Shown: piece by piece, positions 13,449 to 22,900 of the stretch
How the letters are laid out: each line of letters opens with the position of its first letter
How positions within the stretch are numbered: position 1 is the stretch's first letter
DNA from: Pseudomonadota bacterium
Lineage (GTDB): Bacteria > Myxococcota_A > UBA9042 > GCA-2863065
Assembly (NCBI GenBank): GCA_005776585.1
Contig: SXOX01000062.1
Location: 1 to 41,266, forward strand
Direction: 5' to 3'
Length of the DNA: 41,266 nucleotides
Made by a program: the position numbers and the translations under genes
Notes under the pieces: model-generated
The model's input: the letters and a program-made list of their open reading frames with translations, nothing else
Database searches by the model: none
Told to the model about the DNA's origin: nothing

Positions 13449-15238
13449 GGCGCCGTGGGCGGCTTGCCCGGCGGCAGCGTGGCGTTGCCCATCTTCTCCT
13501 TGATGAGGTCACCGATGGTGAGCCGCTTCGGTGGCGCGCTCTTTCCGGGGGCCGGCTCCGTGACGGCCTCGACCTCTTGGGCGCGCTTGACCGACAGGCC
13601 CATCTTGCGCTGCTCGGGTACGAGGCTGATGACCTTGGCGCGCACGGTCTCGCCCTCCTTGAGGACGGCGCCGACCGACTCGACGCGCTCGTCGCTCAGC
13701 TCGGAGATGTGCACGAGCCCCTCGATGTTCTCCTCGAGGCGCACGATGGCGCCAAACTCCAGCAGCTTGATGACCTGACCCTCGACGACCTGCCCGATGG
13801 GGAAGCGGTGCTCGATGTCGTACCACGGGTCCCGCTCGAGCTGCTTGACGCCCAGCGCGACACGCTCGCCCTCGACGTCGATGTTGAGCACGACGGCCTC
13901 GACCTCGTCCCCGGGCTTGTAGGCGTCGCGCGGATCCTTGACCTGCCCGCCCCAGCTCAGGTCGGAGACGTGCACCATGCCGTCGACGCCTTCGGCGAGC
14001 CCCAGGAAGACGCCGAAGTTGGTCACGCTGCGCACCGGAGCGCGCACGCGGGAGCCGACCGGGTGCGCGTCCTGGAGCTGCACCCACGGGTTGGCCTGCG
14101 TCTGCTTGTACCCGAGCGCGATGCGGCGCCCGGTCTTGTCGATCTCCAAGACGATGGCGTCAATCGCCGCGCCCTTGGTCAGGACCTCGCTCGGGTGGCG
14201 CACGCGCTTGGTCCAGCTCAGCTGGCTGACGTGGATGAGGCCCTCGAGGCCCCCGTCGAGCTCGACGAAAGCGCCGAACTCGGCGAGGTTTTGCACCCGA
14301 CCCGAGACGCGCTGCCCGTTGCGATACCGGCGGTCCACATCGAGCCACGGATCCGGCGTGAGCTGCTTGAGGCCGAGCTTGACGCGGCCACCGTCGGCAT
14401 CCATCTGGAGCACCTGGAGCGTGAGCTCCTGGCCGGGCTGCACGACCTCGCTCGCGTGGCCGACGCGCCCCCCGCTGAGATCGGTGACATGCCGCAGCCC
14501 GTCGATGCCGCCGAGGTCCACGAAGCACCCGTAGTCCGTGAGGTTCTTGACGGTCCCGCGCACCGTGGCGCCCACGCGCAGAGTCTCGAGCGTCTTGGCA
14601 CGCAGCTGGGAAAGCTCGGCCTCGAGCAGCTCCCGGCGCGACAGCACGATGGTTCCCGCCTTGCGATCGAAGCGCGAGATGCGGAACGACAGCTTCTGCC
14701 CGACGAAACGGGCGGGGTTGCGCGGCGGGCGCACGTCGATCAGCGCGTTGGGGACGAGCGCGCGAACGCCGATGTCGACGCTGAGGCCATTGGGGACGAG
14801 GCCGGTGACGACGCCCTCCAGCACGGTCTTGTTCTTGAACGCGTCGAAGAGGCGGTCCCACTCGCGCAGCCGATCGGCCTTCTCCTTGCTGAGCTGCCAC
14901 ACCTCGGCCTCTTGGCCTTCGACCTTGGCGTCGACAAACACAACCACCTCGTCACCCACGGCGGCGTGCTGGACGCCGTCGGGCCCGATGAACTCGCTCC
15001 GATCGACGCGGCCGACGCCCTCGCTGCCGAGGCGGATGACCACGTGCTCGGGTTCGATGGCGGAGATGGTGCCCACGAGCGTCTCGCCGAGCCGAATCGG
15101 CCGCGACTGGAGCAGCGCCTCGACGAGGCCTTGGAACGCCTCCTCGGTGTCGAGCTCGGGCAGCGCGACCGGGTCCGGTACCGGCGTCGCAACGGCCTCG
15201 GCGCTATTCTCGACCACCTCAATCACTTCATCACTCAT
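13445..15238 (-). CDS. rpsA: 30S ribosomal protein S1
   Basis: 597 residues with six S1 RNA-binding repeats, as in full-length bacterial S1. Starts of the repeats can be seen at GETLVGTISAIEPEHVVIRL (about residue 50), VLEGVVTGLVPNGLSVDIG (about 138), GATVRGTVKNLTDYGCFVDL (about 223), GQRVSGRVQNLAEFGAFVEL (about 308), SRVRAPVRSVTNFGVFLGL (about 395) and GQVVEGQVIKLLEFGAIVRL (about 483). S1 binds mRNA leaders on the 30S subunit. A Pro/Lys-rich tail follows the last repeat. GGAGGAG lies just before the ATG. The first two repeats are the most divergent, as usual for the ribosome-binding end. Confidence 0.9.
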   Translation of the reverse strand: MSDEVIEVVENSAEAVATPVPDPVALPELDTEEAFQGLVEALLQSRPIRLGETLVGTISAIEPEHVVIRLGSEGVGRVDRSEFIGPDGVQHAAVGDEVVVFVDAKVEGQEAEVWQLSKEKADRLREWDRLFDAFKNKTVLEGVVTGLVPNGLSVDIGVRALVPNALIDVRPPRNPARFVGQKLSFRISRFDRKAGTIVLSRRELLEAELSQLRAKTLETLRVGATVRGTVKNLTDYGCFVDLGGIDGLRHVTDLSGGRVGHASEVVQPGQELTLQVLQMDADGGRVKLGLKQLTPDPWLDVDRRYRNGQRVSGRVQNLAEFGAFVELDGGLEGLIHVSQLSWTKRVRHPSEVLTKGAAIDAIVLEIDKTGRRIALGYKQTQANPWVQLQDAHPVGSRVRAPVRSVTNFGVFLGLAEGVDGMVHVSDLSWGGQVKDPRDAYKPGDEVEAVVLNIDVEGERVALGVKQLERDPWYDIEHRFPIGQVVEGQVIKLLEFGAIVRLEENIEGLVHISELSDERVESVGAVLKEGETVRAKVISLVPEQRKMGLSVKRAQEVEAVTEPAPGKSAPPKRLTIGDLIKEKMGNATLPPGKPPTAP

Positions 15239-15273
15239 GCTGCTCCTCCCGCGCCCAGCCGTCGCGGCGGCGT

Positions 15274-15302
15274 AGAATGGGCCTGCCGGCCGGTGCGGTC
15301 AA
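15274..15302 (-). promoter_or_regulatory. Candidate rpsA promoter
   Basis: On the minus strand, TTGACC (15297-15302) is followed after 17 bases by CATTCT (15274-15279). It lies in the 70-base gap after the oxidoreductase gene, leaving a leader of about 30 bases with GGAGGA ahead of the ATG. rpsA can therefore be transcribed on its own. Confidence 0.35.
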
Positions 15303-15308
15303 TACGTG

Positions 15309-16340
15309 TCAGACCTCGACGACGACCTTGCCGAACGCCTCGCGGCTCTCCAGGAGCCGATGCGCCTCGCGCACCTCGGACAGCGGCAGGACGGCCGCCA
15401 CGACGGGTCGGAGCCGACCTGCGGCGACGTGTGCGGCGACCTCCAACAGCTCCGCCTTGCTGCCCATGGTCGAGCCGAGGACCGAGAGGTTCTTGAAGAA
15501 CAGACGTTGCAGGTGCAGCTCGACCTTGCCGCCCGCGGTGGCGCCGCAGGTCACGAGCCGCCCACCCGGGACGAGCACGCGCAGCGACTGCTCGAACAGC
15601 GCGCCGCCAACGTGCTCGATGACGACGTCGACGCCGCCCGTGACGCGCGTGAGGCCCTTGAGCGCGGCGGTCCAGTCCGGCGTGGCCCGCGTGTCGATGG
15701 TGTGGTCGGCTCCGAGCGCGCTGGCGCGCGTGCACTTCTCGGCACCACCGGCCGTGGCGATGACCGTGGCGCCAAAGAGCTTGGCGACCTGCACCGCCGC
15801 GCTGCCGACGCCGGAGCCGGCCGCGTGGACGACCACGACCTCGCCCGGCCGCACCTGCGCCCGCGAGACGACCATGTGCCACGCGGTGAGCATCGTGAGC
15901 GGAAACGCCGCCGCGTCCGCGAAGCCGAGGTTCTTGGGCTTCTCAAAGACATTGGCGCGCGGCACGACGATCTGCTCGGCGCAGCCGCCGTCGCGGGTCT
16001 CGCCGAGGATGCCGTAGGCGCGGCACAGCGGATCGCGACCGGAGAGGCACGCGAGGCAGCGGCCGCAGGAGAGGCCCGGCTGCAAGACGACCTCGTCACC
16101 AGCAGCGAGGCCCGCGTCCGAGTCGGCCTCGAGCACGACCCCAGCGATGTCACACCCGGGGATGAGCGGCAGCGGGAACGTGAACCCGGGGATCCCTTTG
16201 CGGGCCCAGAGGTCCATGTGGTTGAGCGCGCACGCCCGGACGGCGACGCGGACCTCGCCCTGTCGGCGGTCGGGCTCGGCGAGCGACTCGACGGCAATGG
16301 CGTCGAGTCCGCCATGGGCGCGAATGATGGCTGCGCGCAT
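15309..16340 (-). CDS. Zinc-lobe medium-chain dehydrogenase/reductase
   Basis: 343 residues, alcohol dehydrogenase/quinone oxidoreductase superfamily. An N-terminal GroES-like domain contains a structural zinc lobe with four Cys in CGRCLACLSGRDPLC (about residues 91-105). A Rossmann domain follows with AAGSGVGSAAVQVAK. Where many zinc alcohol dehydrogenases have GHE at the catalytic zinc, this protein has PGCDIAGVV, so the catalytic metal site is changed and activity may be quinone or enoyl reduction rather than alcohol oxidation. The substrate is unknown. It begins two bases after the ACT-protein gene, so they are cotranscribed. Confidence 0.88.
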   Translation of the reverse strand: MRAAIIRAHGGLDAIAVESLAEPDRRQGEVRVAVRACALNHMDLWARKGIPGFTFPLPLIPGCDIAGVVLEADSDAGLAAGDEVVLQPGLSCGRCLACLSGRDPLCRAYGILGETRDGGCAEQIVVPRANVFEKPKNLGFADAAAFPLTMLTAWHMVVSRAQVRPGEVVVVHAAGSGVGSAAVQVAKLFGATVIATAGGAEKCTRASALGADHTIDTRATPDWTAALKGLTRVTGGVDVVIEHVGGALFEQSLRVLVPGGRLVTCGATAGGKVELHLQRLFFKNLSVLGSTMGSKAELLEVAAHVAAGRLRPVVAAVLPLSEVREAHRLLESREAFGKVVVEV

Positions 16341-16342
16341 GC

Positions 16343-16912
16343 TCAGGAGCCCGGGACGTCGGGAGCGGCGCGCGTAACGACGAACTGGTTGCCGGAGCCG
16401 AGCTCGATCTCGCGAATGGCGGCCTTCACGAAGTCGTAGGACACGTGCTTCGGCACATCGATCTCGAGCGTGAGCACGTAGTCGACGCCCCCGGGCTTGG
16501 GCACCACCGTGATGGTCGCCTCAACGAAGTTGCCTCCGAGGGTGGCGACCTTCTGCGTCACGTCGCGCAGGATGCCCGCGCGGTCGGAGCCAGCCGACGA
16601 GATGATGTAGGCCTCCGTGTTGAAGGCGTGCTGGCCGACAGCGAGCCCGGGGCCGAGCGGCCGTACGTCTAGGACGATGCCGCGCTGGCGGACGGGATCG
16701 AACGCGAGATCCAGGTCGTCGGCGCTGATCGACGTGGGCGCGTCGATGACGAGGATCCCGGTGAAGCGCCCCGCGAGGCGCGTCATGCGGCAATCGGCCA
16801 TGCTGCCGCCGCGCTCGGTGACGACATCGCAGATCTGAGAGAGCACGCCCGGCTGATCGGGACCGACGATGGTCACGACGTAGGCGACTTGAAGCGATTG
16901 AGGCGAGAACAT
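16343..16912 (-). CDS. Double-ACT-domain regulator (GcvR-like)
   Basis: 189 residues made of two ACT domains: the first around AYVVTIVGPDQPGVLSQICD (residues 8-75), the second around AYIISSAGSDRAGILRDVTQ (about 97-175). ACT domains bind amino acids and control enzymes or regulators; the paired arrangement with GPDxPGVL is that of GcvR, which modulates the glycine-cleavage regulator in Escherichia coli. No glycine-cleavage gene is in the window, so the target is unknown. No DNA-binding or catalytic domain is present. First gene of a two-gene unit with the dehydrogenase. Confidence 0.85.
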   Translation of the reverse strand: MFSPQSLQVAYVVTIVGPDQPGVLSQICDVVTERGGSMADCRMTRLAGRFTGILVIDAPTSISADDLDLAFDPVRQRGIVLDVRPLGPGLAVGQHAFNTEAYIISSAGSDRAGILRDVTQKVATLGGNFVEATITVVPKPGGVDYVLTLEIDVPKHVSYDFVKAAIREIELGSGNQFVVTRAAPDVPGS

Positions 16913-16961
16913 GGCGCGAGGCTAGCGCGGAAGAGCGCGCGTGTCGACTTCTAGACGACGG

Positions 16962-19900
16962 CTACTCGCAGTGATTCTCTCCGCCAAAGGGCTTCTTGCA
17001 CTCCTGACTTCCGGGGCAGTCGCCGTCGTCGTCGCACCGACACTCGCCCTCGAAGCACGTGACAGAGCTGCAGTGATTGCTCAGGCACTGTGAGCCGGCA
17101 AAGCACCGCGCGCCCAAGGGCTGGTCGGCCGCGCGGCAGATGAAGCACACGCACAGGTTCGAGATGCACTCACCAGGGCCCGAGCAGCTTTCCCCCGAGG
17201 ACTTCAATTGCTCGCAGTACGCGGGCTGGCCCACCGGCTCGACGCAGTACTCGTCGCTGTCGCAATCGCTGTCCGTTTCGCAGACGCAGACATCGTTGGT
17301 CCCACACTGACCGGTGACGCATTGCGCGTTCTCGCAGCAGGACTGACCGATGGTCTTGGAGCCTTCGACGATGCAGGACCCGCTCGTACACACATAGCTC
17401 GAGAGGCACTCGTGGTCCGCGCCACAGGGGTCACAGTAGCCTCCCTTGGGCTCGCAGGTGTTGTCCGCGGCCAGCGGCTCCTTGCACCACTCGTTGGAGT
17501 CACAGTCGCCGTCGTCATTGCAGCGGCACTCTCCGGAGATGAGACACGTCGCGGCGCTGCAGTGGTTGGAGACGCACTCGGCGCCGGAGTAGCACGACTG
17601 CCCCAGGTTCCGGTCGACCGGCCGGCAGTAGCCGCACGTGCACTTGTCCGAGATGCACTCGCCGTTGTTCGAGCAGCCGTTGCCACCGGACTTCTTGGGC
17701 TCGCAGGTCGCCGCCTGACCGACCGGCTCCTCGCAGTACTCGTCGTCGGCGCAGTCGGCGTCCACCTCGCAGACGCACAGCCCGTCCATGCCGCACTGGT
17801 TGGTCGTGCACTCGTCGTTGTGACAGCAGCTCTGGCCGATGGACTTGGAGCCCACAGTGATGCACTTGCCGCTCACATTCGCCGTGCAGTAGTTCGAGAT
17901 GCACTTGCGGTCGTCGTCACAGGTCTCGCAGTCGGCCTTCTCGGCGTGGCAGAGATGATCGCCACCGACCTCGGACTCGCAGTACTCGGTGTTGGAGCAG
18001 TCGTTCTCGCCATCGCACCCGCAGACGCCCGGGTCGCAGAGCACCGAGTTCGTGCAGTGACCCGTCGTGCACTCGGCGTTGCTGTAGCAGGTTGCACCCT
18101 TGGCCTTGCCGGTACCGCGGCAGATGAAACAGTTGCAGTAGTCCGAAATGCACTCGGGCGGTCCTGAGCATCCCTCGCCGTTCGTCTTCTTGGGCTCGCA
18201 TGTGGCCGGCTGACCAAGGGGCTCCGCGCAATACTCGTCGGTGGCGCAGTCGTCGTCCGTCTCGCACACGCAGACGCCATCGACGCCGCACTGTCCCGTG
18301 ACGCACTCTTGGTTGTGGCAACAGGACTGACCAATCGTCTTACCATCGGGGACGATGCACTTGCCGCTTACGCTCGCGGTACAGTAGTTGGAGATACACT
18401 TGCGACCATCGTCGCAGACCTCGCAATCGGCCTTCTTGGCGTGGCAGAGGTTGTCGCCACCGATAGCGAGTCCACAGTACTCGTTTACGACATCGCAGTC
18501 CGTGTCCGCGTCGCACTTGCACTTGCCGGTACCCGGCGCGCCACAGACGTAGCCGCACTGGTCATGGATGCACTCCGCGTCGACCTTGCAGTTCTGTCCG
18601 ACGTCGCGCGATCGCGGCGTATAGCAGTACCCGCAGGGATCCAGGTCAGACTCCGTCGAGCAGTGACCCGAGAGGCAGCGATTGGAGGACGAACAGCTGA
18701 CGCCATCGGCCTTCTTGGGGTGGCAGAGGTTGTCGTCCAAGGCGTCCGTCGCGCAATACTCGACGGCCTCGTTGCAGTCGGTGTCCCGCCTGCACTTGCA
18801 CTTGCCGGGGAAGGGATCGCCACAGACGTGGCCACACCGATTCGTGGTGCACTCGCCGTCCACCCAGCAGTCCTGCCCGACGGCCTTGGAGTCCGGCGTG
18901 AAGCACCGCCCGCAGGTGGCGAGGTCGTTGTTCTCCGAGCAGTGACCGGAAAGACACTTCGCGTTGCGGTTGCAGGTCTCGCCATCCGGCTTGTCGGGAT
19001 CGCAGGTGTTCAACGTGAAGTCCACGCCCGAGTTGCACCACTGGTTCGGGTTGCAGTCGGTGTCCTCGTCGCAGACGCAGGTGCCGTTGGTACACAGGAT
19101 CGAGCTGCACCGCGTCGAGGCGCACTCCGAGTCGGCGACGCACTCGCTGCCAATGGGCTGATCGTTCTTGTGCAGGCAGCGCCCGACGTTGACGCCCAGC
19201 CCATCGATCTCGATGCACCCGCAGTCGCCTGAGAGGCAGTGGATGTCCTTGCCACACGCACCGCCGGGCCCGACCGGGTCGGAGCAGACGGCGAAGATGC
19301 ACACTTGGCCCTCTGCGCACAGCGAGTCGCCGATACAGAACGGACCGCAGCCGAAGCCTGGCGTGAGCGGGAAGCCGGGCCCGCCGATGCAGACGGAGAC
19401 GCCACAGTCGAAGACGTTCGAGTGATTCTCGTCGGCCTGGGCTGTGTAGACTGTGCTGGCGCAAAGCTCCCAGATGAGCATGTCGAGCGAGACGAGAGAG
19501 GAGAGCGTGCCGAAGATCCCAAAGTCGACGAGCGCCTCACACTCGATCTTCTCGCTGTTGATGCTGATGGAGCCCGACAAGAACGTGTAGCCAAAGACGA
19601 CGAGGGAGCCGTTGACGTAGATGTGCCAGTTGGGGCTGTTGAGCTCGACGTCGAAGTCGCCGCGAATGCCGATGTCTCCGAGCCCGAGCGGCAGCTCCGC
19701 CGTGAGATCCATGTCACCGTTGGCCTTGAGCACATGGTCGAGGAAGCTCGTGCAGGTCCTGTTGGGTGGGCACAGGTAACTGATGGCCGCGCCGCCCAGG
19801 ATCTGCTCTTCGCCATCGGGCTCGTCGATGGCCAGCTTGCCCGTGGCTGCGAACGAACCGGCGAGCAGGTCGATGGAGGCATAGAGGCCGTCGTCGAAGT

Positions 19901-22900
19901 CGCCCGGGAACAGGTTGGGACCGTAGCCGCCCAGGACGAAGGTGCCGAACGGCGTGGGCAAGAGGTCGAAATCTGGCGAGTAGATGGAGCCGCCGGCGTG
20001 GCCCGCGCCAATGAGCACCTGAGCGCCACACGAGAGCTCGAGCAGATACGGGATGTCGATGATGACGCCCGCCTGGGCCCAGATCCCCGGTCCGTCCTCG
20101 CTGCCCTTGGAGCCCGGGACCCGCAGCGCGAGCTTGAAGTAGAGGTCGTTGTCGGCGAGCTCCAGCTCAGTGGTCGCGCCGCCATTGAGCGTGCCATGCA
20201 ACGGCGGACCCGAGTCGAACAGGCGCGTGTTGTGCGCCTTGCCGTCATCGGTGTACAGGTCGAGGTTGGCCTCCCACCGACCGACGAGGCTCGTGTCTTG
20301 GAACGAGTCGATAGGCAGCACGCGCGACTCGCCCTTGAGCTCCGCGGGCGTGCGCTGGACCTTCCAGTAGCGGATGTCGTCAATCGCCGTAAAGCCGCTC
20401 CCGAGCACGATGGTGCTCGCGTTGGTGCCAAGGCTCGTGGGTGTGCCGCTGACGGTCGTGTCCTTCTTGAAGCCATCGACGAAGAGGGACGCGCTGGTTC
20501 CGCCGTAGACCACCGCGACGTGGTGCCATTGGCCGCTCTGGATGGACGCCTCCGTGGTCGTCACCGTCTGCGACGTGCCGCCCTTGCGCATTCGGAAGGA
20601 CACCTTGCCCTTCCCGCCCGAGACGTTGCCGACTCCCAGCGTAAAGCCATCGGTCCCATCGTCCTTCTTGGCCAGCACGTGGCTGAAATCCGCGCTCCCG
20701 AAGCCCGTGCCCTTGACCCAGCCCTCGATGGTCCCGGCGCTGATGTTCCATTTGTCATCGTCGGGTATCGAGATCGTGCCGCCGTTGAGCTGGTAGTAGT
20801 TCTTGTACGGGTCACCCACGAGTTGCATGAAGTCGGCGCCGAAGAGATTGATGGGCTCGATGCGCCCTTCCAGGTCGACGCCACTGGTGTCGGCGAACCC
20901 TGTGAACGTGAGATCCGTCGTGCCGATCTCGAGCTCGATCTCCGCCTTGAAGCCGGAGCGCCAGGTGAGGTCGAACAGGTCGTCCAGGTTGTGGGTCGAC
21001 GCGACGATCTCCATCTTCTTGAAGTTGATCGACAACGGCGAGGTGTCGATGGGCGGGAGCGAGACCGTCGGCAGGTTGCCGGGCATGAACGACTGGAAGG
21101 CCACGAAGCACGTGTTCCAGAGATTGGCGAGGTCGCCTGGGAACTCGAAGTTCTGGATGTCGATCCGGATCAGGAACGTGGGCAGGGGCGCACAGGCTCC
21201 CAGAAGGCACAGCCCCGAGGGCGTCGGGACGATGTTGAAGTAGAACGTGCCGCCAAACTGAGCCACATTGTCGGGAGCGTCCACAAACTCCGAGCCCTCC
21301 GTCGGAATCGGCCAGACGTTCTCGTTGGGCCAGTTGCCGTACTTCTTCCAGAAGATGTCCGCCGTGAAGCCGATGGACTCCGGAAACGGCGGCGTGGAGG
21401 AGACGGCGATGCTCATCGTGAAGCCGAGGTTCTGGATGGCGAAGCCGGTCAGGCCAAAGCAGTCGAGCCAGCGACCGGTCAACGACGCCTCGGCGGTGAC
21501 ATAGACCAGCTCGCCCACACCGATGCCGATGCTGAGCGTACCGACGAGTGGCGAGGATTGATTGGCCGGCTCGAACGTCGCCTGGCCCGAGAGCAGGATC
21601 AATGCGCTGAGCCCCGAGAGCTCACCGGAGAGCGTGATGCTGTCAACCGAGAGACGCTTGACCTCTGGGAAGCCATCCGACGGTTGGATGATGTCCCATC
21701 CGAGCGGCACGGTCGCGAAGACATACAGCGAGTTGAGGCTGACGGTGAGGCCGTAGATGACCTGCTGGTAGTCGGTGCCGACCGGGATGGGCGTCGGAGC
21801 TTCCACATACAGCGAGAGGCCGTCGCTGACATCGAGGTCGTCCGAGGTGTCGACCGGCGTGTTGAACAGGTCGAAGTTCTGGAGCGGCACCGTCGAGATG
21901 AGCAGCGCGAGGTTCGTGAGGTCCCCGAGGATGGGCACCGTGAGGTTGCTCAGCGTGCCGCGGAACCACAGGCCGCTCGTCGGGCCGACGATGACGGCAC
22001 CCTCGACCGAGACCCGAATGAACTCAACCGGCGTGCACGGCATCAAGGTGCAGAATTTGGCCTCACCGCCGAGCGAGACCGTGTAGGTGCCGGCCTGCGT
22101 GTCCACGGCGATGGCGGCCGTGACGTCCTCGACGACGAGGTTCGAGCCGAGCGACGGGATGGGCTCGAGATCGGTGCCGAGCGAGCCCTCCAGCACGAAC
22201 GAACCCGAGTCGTCGATGGTGGCGATGACTGCGATGGTCTCGACGCCGAGAGCATAGTCGAGCGTGAAGTCGCCGCCGATGGACACAATCCAGGCCCCCT
22301 CGGTGTCGAGCGTGGCGGCGGCGAACGCGTTGGTCAGCACGAGCCCCGGGACCAGCTCCAGCGACGCGCCGAGCGAGGCCGTGAGCGTGACCGTGATGAC
22401 GCCGTTGCGGTTCTTTACGGTGCCCGTGGCCGAGGTGACGACGAGCCCCAGCGTGGGCTCGATGACCCACGTCTCGCCGGGCGCGAGGCCCGCGGTGAGT
22501 GTCCAGTTGCCACCGGCCGTGTCGATGTCGCCCGAGAGCGACAGATCGACCGCGGAGGCGCCCGTCCCCACGCGCGTCGTGGCGTCGAGGCCGATCTTGG
22601 TGCCACCAGCGCTGTCGATGGTGAGCGTCGCGCTGTCCAACACGAGTCCCGGAGCGAGCTCCCAGTCGCTGACGGTGAAGGTGACGACCGGGGCGATTCC
22701 GAACGTATACGTCCCATCGACGTCGAACGCTGTGCCAAGCAGCGTGATGTCGGCGCCGAAGTTCCCGGTGACGCACGTGCCGTTGTTGGGCGCGCCGACG
22801 CCGCAGCCGAAGTCCGAGGTGACGCACGCCTCGACGTGCGCGTCGTCGAAGACCACGCCCGCCAGCGTCGTGTCGGTTGTGACGCCGAGGCACCCGATGA

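Noticed and set aside
13577..15496. 639-codon open frame on the plus strand opposite rpsA
   Set aside because: A mirror of the S1 repeats; the product has no recognisable fold and the minus strand clearly encodes ribosomal protein S1.
16925..16940. Hairpin GCGCG-N6-CGCGC between the giant and ACT genes
   Set aside because: Short, made only of GC alternation, which is common in this DNA, and not followed by a T-run.
16965..18435. CRISPR-like or mobile repeat array
   Set aside because: The repeats are 495-base coding units with diverged sequence and no spacers; they are protein modules.
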